Assembly (NCBI GenBank): GCA_035578175.1
Contig: JAQMRL010000006.1
Coordinates: forward strand, 58,879,001 to 58,943,000
DNA length: 64,000 bases
DNA from: Catonia carolina
Taxonomy: Eukaryota; Arthropoda; Insecta; Hemiptera; Achilidae
Reading direction: 5' to 3'
In this document: piece after piece, positions 44,851 through 55,728 of the stretch
Position numbering within the stretch: position 1 is the first letter of the stretch
Layout of the letters: each line of letters starts with the position of its first letter
The notes under the pieces: generated by a model
What the model was told of the DNA's origin: nothing
Database searches by the model: none
The model's input: the letters and a program-made list of their open reading frames with translations, nothing else
Program-made: the position numbers and the translations under genes

Positions 44851-45605
44851 AGATTATTATTACAAAATTAATTCACTAAAGTGATATGAATTATCATAAA
44901 CTTAATGATAAGGTATTTAATAAATAAATAAATTCCATGGTAATAGGATGTCTTCACATAATAACTATTATAAAAGAGAATAAAAAAGAACAGTTGAATA
45001 ATGGTTTTAATGTTTTTCTTTGATGAAAAACTTAACGGAAAAGTAAAAGTTACATTTTATAAAGGGAGGAGAATAGATAGGTACAAAAAGACAACCAAAA
45101 ATACAGTAAAGGAAAAGCATTGAACAAAGTTGAACAAAAGTAAGTTTAGAAGTAAGATAGATGAAGTACAGGTGTTTGTAAATGAGGTCATTTTATTATA
45201 TTTTCACGAAGAATCTTTTGTCACGACTTAGCTTTACCATTACTAAAACAGTTAAATTAATACACATTTACATGTATTCACGTATCTTTAATTAGAGATA
45301 AGGATATCTTCATTATTACCTTACTTGTGTTTCTTTTAATTGTTCTAACAATTGACTTCAAAATTATTTTATTAGCATCTTATCTTTGATATTTTAGCGT
45401 GAGTTAGACACAAAATTATTAAAATTTTGCATAACTATTTAATTCTTACGTAAGCTGTAGTCCCTATTAAACAACTAATTATCCTGTAGTAACATTGGTT
45501 GAGCTTCTGAGTAATACTTATAATAATATAACGTTTAATTTTGAATTTTTTGAGATCTGGTTGTAATAAAATGATAGGCAAAATTCATTTAGACTTAGCT
45601 TATTT
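44851..45605. other. AT-rich DNA, nothing recognised
   Basis: No supported feature. Confidence 0.4.
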
Positions 45606-46001
45606 ATTGTTGTTTTGGTCATCAGCCGAAATGCTGGTTTGAACCGCTAGAGGCTTTATTAAGTAAATCCAGGAACGAGGTGTTTTACGATTGCCTTCTT
45701 CGCTGAAATGAAAGTATGCTTATCAGCATGCCAGGTCCTTTGAAAACCGTCTACTTTCCATCCTACAAATGACACTTTACTTCATTCACCACATGGTTTG
45801 GTTTGGCTGGATAATACAATTCATTACCTTTAGAGGAGATAACTCTGACCAGTGTCTTTTACACCTCTACCTATTTTGCTCGTAAATGCTTCAGTCGTAT
45901 AATTGGGTGACCATAAAATAAGAAACAACTATTTTTTGTAGCCCTGAAACTAGCATATCGAGAGCAAAATAATCTAACACTTCACCTGTCTGTTATGGGT
46001 A
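45606..46001 (-). mobile_element. Family A, copy A8 (full length)
   Basis: Minus-strand copy from the TTGTTGTTTTGGTCATCAGC end to the CACCTGTCTGTTATGGGTAG head. It keeps the usual partial palindrome AAGTATGCTTATCAGCATGC, and so serves as a reference for the altered copy A6. Confidence 0.85.
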
Positions 46002-47211
46002 GTTTATTTATTGACAGAATTATGAGTTACAAAAAAATTATTTTCTTTAGAAAATTAAATTGTAATTGGATTACAGTGACTATAAATTATTGCAAAATGT
46101 TAAAAGTTATTAACTTTAAGCTTAAAAATTTAACTATAGTCTAAGCGAAATATGCCTATTTATAATTAAATAATTAATTAACCAAACTCTGTTACCTTAC
46201 AATCCAAAAATTTTTACTTAATTTTGTATCACGGAGAACTGCTCATTCGTAAAACATCAAGTACTAAACTGGTTTTAATAAATAACACGCACTAACCTCA
46301 GTTATTTTACGTTATCCAAAACAAAATTAAAACTGTTTAAAAGGCAGGTGTTTTTATACACAAGAAGGGTGATTTTCCCAACGGTTTCCTAAGAAATCTT
46401 CTAACTCATACAAAAGTTTAATAGACAAGGAATTAAATAAAACATATCAAATACACTGTAAGAATAATTATTATAACAATAATAATATTAACTATTCTAC
46501 GTTAATGTAACTGTACCGGTCAGATAAGAAAACACCTTTATATCAATATCCTATACTTTAAATCTTATTATTTTTGCAATACTTATATTATGTTATTAAA
46601 AATTCACATGAATTTTAAAAAAATCATCTCTGGAAACTGAATATATTTATTTTTAATAAATAAAACATTTTGTAAAATGATGCCCCATTTAAAAATGGAT
46701 AAAATATGGTTTTTGGTTTTTAACCTAATGCACATGTATATAATTTCAAATTCTTTCTTTAAAATGGTGTTATCGTAGTGTCTGTGTCTCTGTGGTAATT
46801 ATAAGTACCAATTATAATAGTTCTTTTTCGAACCCGCAATCTCTTTATGATATTTTCTTGTTTCCAACACAATGGAATAGATCAGATTTCCAGTGGTTTG
46901 TAAAATGTTTGTCAGGTACGTTGACAATAGGTCAGCTGATGTATATAATTTTATGCATAAAAATTATTGTACTGGAGCACGGGGTGAGGTTTTAACTCCG
47001 ATTTGCCATAAATAAAAGACAAGTGAATATAAAAAAAATGTTTTATTACTTAAAGTTACGTACACTTACGGTTACTTTTCGACATAATAAACTTGACAAT
47101 TGAGACGTTTGTGTACCTGTGGACAAGCTTTTCAATAATTTCTTCATAAAAAGTTGTTGCTAAAGAATTGAAAGTCTTGAAGCTGTTCATTAATTTGAAA
47201 GCACTGTCCTC
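46002..47211. other. AT-rich DNA, nothing recognised
   Basis: No supported coding or repeat-family signal; the frame at 46792-46995 is unassigned. Confidence 0.4.
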
Positions 47212-48223
47212 CTACTATTGGTTCATAATCATAGACACCCGAGTTTGAACCCTTGCATCTCCTAAACTATGAGTTGAATTTCAACATATGTTACATCAAT
47301 ATTTAGCTCATTTTATTCTGCGTTGACCTATAATAAATCTATATTTTTAGTTTTGTTTTAAAATTGCCATATCGAGGTTGGAAGACAAAAAGACCCGGTT
47401 TTTTTGCTACCACAACAAATTTCATGCGTTTAGATGCGCGTAATTCGATAATTATTTGACCGAAAAGTTTGAAATTTTAAAACAATGTAGTCAATTATAT
47501 TCTTACAGCGTGTACAAAATTTCGAATTTTTACGTTTTTAAATTTTGTTTTAACAATATTCTGAACCCTTGCTATCTCGGTAACCACTCGATCGTTTGGC
47601 ACGGGCAAACTATCGTTTTATTCAGCGTAAAAAACTTAGCACAGATATGTTAATAACATAAAATATTGATTGGCCAATGTGGTGGTAGAATTTTTAAAAT
47701 TTTGAAAAATAGACTGGGTACTGCGGGGATGGGTACTACTATCCATGTTGACAGTTTGTGTACGTGACGTCCTGTCGGACTGACTACCTGAATTGACAGA
47801 ATGCAATTTCAATCCAGGTAGACAGTCAGATTCAGGCAACATGGATAGTAGCAACCCCCCTCACATTACGCAGTCTATTTTTCAAAATTTTAAAAATTCT
47901 ACCACAACATTGGCCAATCAATATTTCATGTTATTAACAAATTTGTACCAAGTTTTTTACGCTGAATAAAACGATAGTGTGCCCGTGCCGAACGATCTCT
48001 AAACGCATTAAATTTGTTGCTGTAGTAAAAAAACCAGGTCTTTTTATCTTCTAACATAGATAGGTCATATTTTAAACAACAATAAAAATATAGATTTTTT
48101 TTTAGCTCAACGCAGAATAAAATGAGCTAAATTTTAATGTTAAATATTTTGAAATGCGACTCATAGTTTTGGAGATGCAAGAGTTCAAACTCGGGTGTTT
48201 ATGATTATGAAACCTATAGTAGT
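47212..48223. mobile_element. Foldback element, about 1-kb near-palindrome
   Basis: The left arm runs from CTACTATTGGTTCATAATCA (47212) to the centre near 47803, and the right arm is its inverse back to 48223. Paired landmarks include CACCCGAGTTTGAAC, TTTAGCTCATTTTATTCTGC, GGCACGGGCA, CTATCGTTTTATTCAGCGTA, ATATTGATTGGCCAATGT and AAAATTTTGAAAAATAGACTG. A smaller pair closes the centre (GACTGACTACCTGAATTGA and its near-inverse). The left arm has about 155 bp (47435-47589) with no partner on the right. No coding region is recognised. Confidence 0.85.
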
Positions 48224-48339
48224 CACTTCTTCAGTTCAGGGAGAAGATGGATGCCTTTAGATGTTAGGTAGGGAAAGTATGGCAAGTGGTCGAAAATGTC
48301 CCATAGAAATTCCTGAAAGAGTTATTAAGTTGCACCAGC

Positions 48340-48432
48340 ACTTAGTCATGATTAACATAGGTTATATTGTTAATTATTTATACTGGCAAGAGAAATTAGT
48401 GTGAGTGTTTCACTCCAGATTCTTTAAAAATA
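48340..48432 (-). repeat. Dispersed repeat family D, copy 4 (head fragment)
   Basis: Minus-strand ATCTGGAGTGAAACACTCAC, then TTCTCTTGCCAGTATAAATA and AACAATATAACCTATGTTAA, the same order as the head of the 13.1-kb copy. Confidence 0.6.
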
Positions 48433-48900
48433 TTTAAGAAAAACTTCGAATTTAAAAAAATTGCAATTAGAATTCATTAGTAATTATAAATGGGTAGTTA
48501 TACTATGTGAAATACCAAGCATTTCTGTTTATCATTAACACCCTATTCGTTTTGTATGTATAGCATATAACAATTGTTGAGAATACCTTATAGGAAAGTT
48601 GTCAAGAAGTTTACATAGAAAGAAGGCTGATTCCCAGACAAGATGGAATTCATGATATATAATAGTTCCATTATATATATTTGCCATATATAACAATAGT
48701 TGGAGTTACATTACCACATTCAGATTCTTGAACTATAAATTTATTATTTTTAAACATGATCGTAAATTTTGCTTATCCGCTGTTAAAGATAGTGAATCAG
48801 TCATTAAAATACACGTGTAATTACTCCCTTTTTACCTATTACGTGTAGAAGAGCATTTTAGAATTTGTTGAAGCTAATAAGTTACACAATTCTGGTTTTC
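48433..48900. other. AT-rich DNA, nothing recognised
   Basis: No assignable feature; the jockey target duplication starts at 48901. Confidence 0.4.
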
Positions 48901-49064
48901 ATTATTGTCTTTTTTTTTTGTCTTGAATTTTTATTACGGTACTGTACATTGAGCTGCACAATTTCCGTAAATGATATTTAAATGGTGGTGGGGAGTTTCG
49001 CATTAAGGAGAAGAGGTACCCAGTGGCACATTCTCCATTTGTAACTATGGGTATTATCCGTTAT

Positions 49065-51761
49065 TTAGACCAAGAGGTCTCTACTCCATTTTCTTCTTAG
49101 ACGTCGCACAGGTGGAAAGTTCCTTATAGCTAGATCACGGGCTAGTTGGTTTGGATGGACATCTAGTCGCTCGTGAAATTTACTATACAAGGACGCGGTT
49201 AGCTCCTTCACTGTCGGAATTTTTAAATCGTCGTGGAGGGTTTTACTGCTTACATAAAAAGGAGCGCCAGAAGCAAGTCTTAAGAATTTTGATTGAAAGG
49301 CCTGGATCGACTTTAAAATACTCTCTGCCGCTACTCCAAATAGCTGAACACCATAAGTCCAGATTGGTCTCAAAAGGGTTTTGTATAATAAAATTTTGGA
49401 GCGGAGGTTCAATTTCGATCGAGGGTTAATTAAGCAGTAGAGTAGCTTCTGGCGGCGGTTAAGTTCTAAACGTTTAGTACGCAGATGATGCTTCCAAGTT
49501 AGTTGTCTGTCAAGCCACAAACCAAGATACCGCACCACTCTGGCTTGGGGGATATGAACGTTATTCAGCATCACAGGTGGACAAGTTTGACGTCGTAAGG
49601 TAAACGTAACCTGTGTTGACTTAACTGGGTTCACCTTAATACGCCAATGGGTAAGCCAGTCCTGTATTAATAAAAGATGTCGCTGTACTAACCTGGAAGC
49701 CTCATCCGCGCCCTTTTCCCGTACAAGAATTGCTGTGTCGTCAGCATACGTCGCGGTTACCGATGTGTCCAAAATAGGCATATCCGATGCAAATACGCTA
49801 TATAGAAATGGGGATAGTATTGCCCCTTGGGGTACTCCGGCGTTAATTTTGTGCAGCTCAGAGTAAGCAGTACCGTGCTGGACTTCAAAGAATCTATGCT
49901 CTAAAAATGATTTTACAACCAAATAGTACGAATCACTTAAAACACTTTTCAATTTAAATAGTAGTCCATCATGCCATACTTTGTCGAACGCGGAGCTGAT
50001 ATCCAAGAAAATGCCAGTGACATACTCTTTCCTTTCTAGACCCTCCGAAATGAAGTCCACAACTCGGTGCAGTTGTTGTGTCGTCGAATGTAGCGGCCGA
50101 AATCCAAATTGATGAGGTGGAATAATGTTGGCGTTTTCACATTGTATCTGCAAGCGTGGTAGTAAGAGGCGTTCGAATAATTTTCCTGTCGTCGGGAGGA
50201 GACTGATAGGACGGTAGGATGAAGGTAGGTAATACGGCTTTCCGGGTTTCAAGAAAAGCTTAACTACGGCAAATTTCCATTGTCCAGGAACATACGCCAC
50301 ACGAAGGACTGCATTGAATAATAGTAGTAAAAAGCGTAAGCCGTTTCTCGGTAGGTGTTGCAGTATCTCAGATGTAATGAGATCAAATCCCGGCGATTTT
50401 CTCTTTGGCAGCCGTTGTACTGCCTTTTCGACATCATCGATCGTAAATGGTTGTGGAGGCAGTGAAAGCTGGAGAGGTGGCTGCAGTTCTTCATCGACGG
50501 TTTGTATAAAATTCACGTCCTGCACATCTTCGTGTGGTTTGAATACACTGGTTAGGTGAGTCGCAAAGAGAGTAGCTTTCTCGTTTTCCGTTTTCGCCCA
50601 AGTATCATCTGGATTTCTCAGTGGCAAAGAAACACTTCGGTGTTGTAAAAGCTTCTTAGATGTCCGCCATAGTGAGTCTGTGCTTTCATTCATCGATGTT
50701 AAAAAAGTCTCAAAATGCTCTGTTTTTAATCTGGGTAATTCTTTCTTCAGACGGTTGGCGAGTCTATTGAGATATTGTTTATCGTCTGGTAGACGAGAAT
50801 TTTGCCACCTGTGTCTAGCTTGCCTTTTCTCTCGTATCAGGCGTCTAACATACTGCGGAACATCTTGAGTGGTAGGGTAACGTTTAATGGGTGTAGATGA
50901 TTCCCAGGCAGCTTTCTGTACTTCGGTCGTAAAATGTTGCACAGCCTTGTCAAGATCGTCATTCGATTTAAGTGGTATGTTTTGCGTTAGGTTGATCTCA
51001 ATTTTTTCTTTGAATGAGTCCCAGTTCATTCGTCCAAGATTTAGAGTTGGTTTTGGTGGGATCAGCACCGGTTCAGTGCTCAGCGTAGTGATTACAACCG
51101 AGTGGTCAGAGGAGAGATCATTTGTTGCTGTAGTTGCAAGGTGGTAGTTTCGCATTCCTTTGGAGAAAAGAAAATCGAGCAGATCAGGTTGACGGTTTCT
51201 AGCAGCGGGCCAATAGGTTGGTGTACCTGGAGAATGTACTTGTAACTGGCCATCACAAATAACTTTGTGAAGGGCTCGACCTCTTGATGTTGTAAGACGT
51301 GAGCCGCAGGCTGGATGTTTGGCGTTGAAATCTCCTCCTGCAATGAAGCAATCGCCTAGATCAGAACGCAATTGCTGGAAATGTCTCTCATTTGTCAGCG
51401 GGCGAGGTAGGCAGTAGATTGCAGCTGTAGTGACGTCAAACCCACGTGTTAACACAGTTATTGCTGTGGCTTGCAAATGTTCACTAGATGGTGACATAGG
51501 ATGGAAATAATGTTGGATTCCTCGTCGTATTAATATTGCAGTTCCACCATGACCTGTATCGTCTGGATGATCGGTTCTGTAGATGTTAAATCCTTGGATA
51601 TTCAAGCGACTGCGAGAAGTCAGGTGTGTTTCTGTTAGCAAAGCAATGTCAATACGCTCTTCATGTAGAAATAGTTCTACTTCATTTCGGTGTTGAAGGA
51701 TGCCATTGGCGTTCCATAACATGATGACGAGTGAACTAGCTGTTGTTCTATTATTTACCAT
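49065..51761 (-). CDS. Jockey-clade ORF2: apurinic endonuclease-like and reverse transcriptase protein, 898 aa
   Basis: Multidomain LINE polyprotein for target-primed reverse transcription: the endonuclease nicks chromosomal DNA and the polymerase copies the element RNA onto the nick. Endonuclease domain about residues 10-225: W-N-A-N-G at 16-20, T-E-T-H at 43-46, G-G-D-F-N-A-K-H at 142-149, S-S-D-H-S at 217-221. Reverse transcriptase about 445-720: S-Y-R-P-I-S-L-L at 515-522, H-Q-F-G-F-R at 550-555, catalytic Asp587 in F-L-D-I-S, G-V-P-Q-G at 642-646, and catalytic Asp674-Asp675 in Y-A-D-D. No RNase H domain is evident; the C-terminus ends K-W-S-R-D-L-L-V. Length is normal for the clade. The start ATG overlaps the ORF1 stop, which suggests termination-reinitiation or a similar coupling. 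No internal stop, so the product may be functional. Confidence 0.95.
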   Translation of the reverse strand: MVNNRTTASSLVIMLWNANGILQHRNEVELFLHEERIDIALLTETHLTSRSRLNIQGFNIYRTDHPDDTGHGGTAILIRRGIQHYFHPMSPSSEHLQATAITVLTRGFDVTTAAIYCLPRPLTNERHFQQLRSDLGDCFIAGGDFNAKHPACGSRLTTSRGRALHKVICDGQLQVHSPGTPTYWPAARNRQPDLLDFLFSKGMRNYHLATTATNDLSSDHSVVITTLSTEPVLIPPKPTLNLGRMNWDSFKEKIEINLTQNIPLKSNDDLDKAVQHFTTEVQKAAWESSTPIKRYPTTQDVPQYVRRLIREKRQARHRWQNSRLPDDKQYLNRLANRLKKELPRLKTEHFETFLTSMNESTDSLWRTSKKLLQHRSVSLPLRNPDDTWAKTENEKATLFATHLTSVFKPHEDVQDVNFIQTVDEELQPPLQLSLPPQPFTIDDVEKAVQRLPKRKSPGFDLITSEILQHLPRNGLRFLLLLFNAVLRVAYVPGQWKFAVVKLFLKPGKPYYLPSSYRPISLLPTTGKLFERLLLPRLQIQCENANIIPPHQFGFRPLHSTTQQLHRVVDFISEGLERKEYVTGIFLDISSAFDKVWHDGLLFKLKSVLSDSYYLVVKSFLEHRFFEVQHGTAYSELHKINAGVPQGAILSPFLYSVFASDMPILDTSVTATYADDTAILVREKGADEASRLVQRHLLLIQDWLTHWRIKVNPVKSTQVTFTLRRQTCPPVMLNNVHIPQARVVRYLGLWLDRQLTWKHHLRTKRLELNRRQKLLYCLINPRSKLNLRSKILLYKTLLRPIWTYGVQLFGVAAESILKSIQAFQSKFLRLASGAPFYVSSKTLHDDLKIPTVKELTASLYSKFHERLDVHPNQLARDLAIRNFPPVRRLRRKWSRDLLV

Positions 51762-53027
51762 GATTGGTTAAGAGCATCTGGATCAGTTGACTCATCATTG
51801 TGATGACCGGAGTGAAGAGGTTTTTTATTTCTGTGAGGAAACTTGTAAGCTGATTCGAAATATCCTGAGATGTAGGCAAACAGTCATGTTCAGCTGGCTT
51901 CTGGTCAGATTTCACAGCTTGACTGTACGTGGAGAATCGACGAGGTGGAGTTTTTGGTAACGTAATTGTTTGACTACGAGTTTCAGAGGTGCCAGGTGGC
52001 GGTAAGATTAGATAGTTAGAATCTGTTGAAGACAATTTCTTCGTATCGGTCACTGTTGATGCTGGAGATCGACGGTGCTGTAATTGGCGGTGTACTGTAC
52101 AACCTCTGTAATTGGATGGGTGTGCCCCGCCGCATAAAACACATGTCGGCGGTGTTTCTCGGGTTTTAGAGCATGAGCTCGACTCGTGTGGACCTGCACA
52201 CCGCACACAGCGGGGTAATAAATTACAGTAGTTTTAGTGTGACCATATCGTTGGCAGCGGGCACACTGAGCGATTTGTCGCCTTTGCCTCGGTTCTTCGA
52301 TTTTAACTTTGCATTGGAGCAGTGCGGTTAAGTCAAAAATTTCACCATTTTTCTTATCTGGCTCCAAATCAATGTAAAAAAGTGGTAACTTTACTTTATC
52401 GCGAGACAGTATGTTTGTCACATTACGCACCTTAAACCCTAATTTCGTAATTTCCTCGCTAATTATTTCTGAGGGTATAGTGTGGTGCAACCCTCGTACT
52501 ACTACACGATATGCTTTGTCCTCCTTTAATTGGAAAGTGTGGAATTCTGCGTTGTTAGTGCGCAGGCACTGTACTAGCCTCCTATAATCATCAGAATGTA
52601 GTGTGTAGATAGTGATGCTTGTTCTTGTAGCGGTACAGCGGTATTTATCTGTACCTAGCAAATTCGTGAGATAACCCTGAAATTTCACGAAATCCACGTC
52701 TGATTTCAAGTGCACAGGAGGAGGCCTCGACTGTTTTGTTGTAATGGGTGATGGACTGGAGTTACCTGTAGCGCTTTCTTCTACTGCATCTGCTGCAGTC
52801 GGAAGTGGGTCGAATCTGTTCGAAATTGGGACGTGTTTGTCTCTCACTCGAGGGTCCTTAAAACGTTTTGTTGAACTATTTTGCAGACTATTTTCATCTA
52901 ATTGCTTTTTTCTCTTGGGAACGACATCTGTACACTCTATTCTATCTGTATCGCTAGAATTGTTGTCGACGTGAGCACTTATTATCGACAACATTTCGGA
53001 CGTGCTCAGTTTTGCCTGATCGGCCAT
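51751..53027 (-). pseudogene. Jockey-clade ORF1: nucleic-acid-binding Gag-like protein, split by a 1-base frameshift
   Basis: RNA-binding partner of ORF2. The first frame (53027 to about 52231) begins M-A-D-Q-A-K, carries a basic K-R-K-K-Q stretch (39-42 region), a fold spanning about 130-245 of the type preceding zinc knuckles, and enters the first knuckle at C-A-R-C-Q-R-Y-G-H (255-263). There the frame is lost: CTAAAACTACTG at about 52238-52227 appears to lack one base. The second frame (from about 52230 to 51751) continues with the remaining Cys of that knuckle and two more CCHC-like knuckles (C-V-R-C, and C-V-L-C-G-G-A-H). It then has a Gln/Ser/Pro-rich linker and a hydrophobic end before the stop overlapping ORF2. 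A sequencing error could also explain the break. Confidence 0.85.
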
Positions 53028-53284
53028 GGCCGTAGGCGACTGATAAAAATATTAAAAACAAATAAACTATAAAGTTCAGATGTAAACTAAAATAGGTAAA
53101 TTATATTGTCCATATAACGTTAAATATCTGCCACTCACCGTTTGCAGCAAAAGTCTTGGTGGTATTAATATTTTAAATAATGTTTGCTGCGGAAATATAA
53201 ACACAACTATTGTTTACAAAAATCAGCTGGATCATCCTGAATCATTATTGAAAAAGAAAATCATCCTGAAAATTATTATTGTCT

Positions 53285-53992
53285 GAACGAAGAAATGTAA
53301 TATGAACACTTTACTTAATGAACAATCGAATATTAAACAAATCAAGATCACATTAAACATTTTATAGCTGCAAACTCACTCGTAAAAATAAAAACAGATT
53401 AATCCATGAGATAACATTTTAAAATCCATTGTCTGTAACTTAGATATTGAAAAGCTTTCCTTTAATTTTAAAATTCTAATATTAATATTTACTGATTTGA
53501 ATCGTCCAGTTACAAAACCAGATGCATCCAAAAATGAAAATTTTTCAAGAGACCTGAAAAACGTTTCTCTCATAAACATGAAATGATACACATTGTGACT
53601 TACTCGAGAAATAGAATTAAGGTAGAGGATTTTACATACTGACTTTTAATTTTCTAATGGCCATAGTTTTGGGAGAAATTTCATACACATACTATAAATG
53701 GATCTATCAGGTTTTTAAATAACTAAATTATATAGGCTAAAACGAATTATTATTTTAATTTGTAACATAATTAATCACAAACTTTGGTGTTTTAGGAATA
53801 AAATTTACAAAAATTAGGTACGATAATATTAAAAAAATTTCATAATGCTTTTTCCGTGATTTATTACTAACTTCTTCAGGATGACATTCCATTTCGTAAT
53901 ATTATTGAAATAAATCACTAACTTTAATATTTGTTTAAGAAAAACGACAACACTAGTTAGCTTATACAAATAAAAATAAGTGATTTTCGGAA
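53285..53992. other. AT-rich DNA, nothing recognised
   Basis: Starts right after the jockey target duplication. Frame 53376-53591 on the minus strand is unassigned. Confidence 0.4.
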
Positions 53993-54282
53993 AAAAGCTG
54001 TTAAATAAAGCTGATTTTTGGAGACGAAGGTTCCTGGTTCAAATCGTAGTAAGGTAGTTATATTTATACGGATTTGAATGCTTGACAGCGATTGCCGGTG
54101 TACCTTGATGGTTGGGGTTCAATTAACCATACTCTCTCAGGAATTGTCGGCCTGGGTCTGTACAAGACTACACCTCATTACACGCCATACACATCATCCT
54201 CATGTCATTGGGTCACGGGGTTGTTTATTGTTCTGAATTGAACAGATAGCAATGTAAACAAATTAGGGATGAATAAAATACA
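53993..54282 (+). mobile_element. tRNA-derived SINE family B, copy B5
   Basis: From AAGCTGTTAAATAAAGCTGA through box B GGTTCAAATCG (54036-54046), GGTTGGGGTTCAATTAACCA, GTCGGCCTGGGTCTGTACAA and GTCATTGGGTCACGGGGTTG to GGGATGAATAAAATA. It lacks only the box A end of the head. It has a small duplication (AGCTGTTAAATAAAGCTGAT) at its 5' edge and the longest tail in the window. Confidence 0.8.
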
Positions 54283-55333
54283 GCGTGCAATTACCTGCTC
54301 ATATTACAACATAACCTCAAACTAAATGTTCAAGCCGTGTAACAAAAACATATATGTTTTTTGAGATCAATGCTAGAGAATGGATTTATCTGGTTTTGAA
54401 ACTAACCGGAAACTTTATACTTGTTTTTATTAAGGGTGTATACTTTACAGTGCATATAAAATGTTGTAAGCTGTAAGAAAATGCAAAAATATAAAATTTG
54501 AAACTTTTGGATGTATCTGGTTTTGTAACTAGACGATTTTTTTAATCAAAATTGGAGGATGGAGTTTCTTGGTTTTTTGTGCAGATAAGTGGAGGAATAT
54601 TAGTTTACGTTAAACGGTAGGTTTTCTTAATAAGTAGTTTAAATAAATCAGAAAGGACTTACGTAGAAAGAAATGGGATAGCAACAAGAAAATATATTGT
54701 GCCTCATGGATAAATCAGTAAATAATTGATTCTGCTCCACTTTTTTAAAGCACATGTGTATTAATAAAAAAACTCATTCTGAGGAGCAAATTCACTTTAC
54801 TAATTTACTTATTTGTTGTTTAAAAATCTAACGTAGTTTTAAATTTTGGCAAGTAGTCAATTTTGAATGCAAGAAAAAGTGCAAAATTCCAAGTTTGTGG
54901 GTATAGAAAGAACAATTGTTCTTTTTATTATCATTGAACCTTCTGCACGAGATCTTCATATTTATGATTACATTTAAAACGTCAAAAGAAATTTCAGTTT
55001 TTTTAGTTTTTACATACATTTTTAACTAACTTTATCCAAAGTTATATCAAATTGATTGATTTCAGCCCTCTACAGATCTTGTAATATCTCTTATCTGCCA
55101 ACGGACGCTAAATTGCCAAACGGACTTCTCCTTGCTTCATTTTTCCAACACGTTCTTTCTCTTTTCTTCAGTAGTTGGTTATTCCGGAATTTGATGTGCC
55201 CATTCACATTTGATCAGTAATATCTTCATTTCAGAATCTGCTAAAGTTAATGCGCAATTTAACTACTTGAAAAACCATATTTCTAGTACATGCAGTCTAC
55301 TTTCTCGTTTCTTTTTAAAAGTTCTGGTAATAT
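54283..55333. other. AT-rich DNA, nothing recognised
   Basis: A wording close to ATGGATTTATCTGGTTTTG recurs near 54370-54400 and 54505-54530, possibly a local duplication. Confidence 0.35.
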
Positions 55334-55728
55334 GGGCACCAAAACAGACAGGTGCAGTGTTACATTATTCGCACTTGATATGCTAGTTCCAGGTCTACAA
55401 AAATGGTTCTGTTTCTTATCACGTGGTCAGCCAAATATATGACTGAAGCATTTATGAACAGAAGAGGTACAGGAGTAAAAGATACCAGTCAGAGTTTTCT
55501 CCTCTGAGAGTAATGAACATCATTATACAGCCATCCCTGTGGTGAATGAAGTGAAGGTGTCATTAGCAAGATGGAAAGTAGATACTTATCAAAGGTCCTG
55601 AAATGCTGATAAGCATACTTTTCCACTTAATGAGGAAGGCGATTATAAATCGCAATACTCCTCGTTTTAATTACTGAAGCCTCTAGAAGTTCAAACCAAC
55701 GTTTGGACTGATGACGTAAACAACACAA
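55334..55728 (+). mobile_element. Family A, copy A9 (full length)
   Basis: From GGGCACCAAAACAGACAGGT to GATGACGTAAACAACACAAT with all blocks in order, and moderately diverged from A1. Confidence 0.8.

Larger units (their letters stand above)
48901..53284 (-). mobile_element. Jockey-clade LINE, near-complete, with 10-bp target duplications
   Basis: The element body is 48911-53274 (4364 bp). ATTATTGTCT flanks it at 48901-48910 and 53275-53284. Read on the minus strand it has a 5' untranslated region of about 247 nt (53274-53028), ORF1 (53027-51751), ORF2 (51761-49065), a 3' untranslated region of about 145 nt and a run of nine A at 48919-48911. ORF1 and ORF2 overlap by 11 nt (ATGGTAAATAA). The only clear damage is one missing base in ORF1. 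Intact flanking duplications and an intact ORF2 suggest a recent insertion. Internal promotion by the 5' region is expected for the clade. Confidence 0.9.

Noticed and set aside
49151..51147. Plus-strand open frames over the jockey ORF2
   Set aside because: They are opposite-strand shadows of the intact reverse transcriptase frame.
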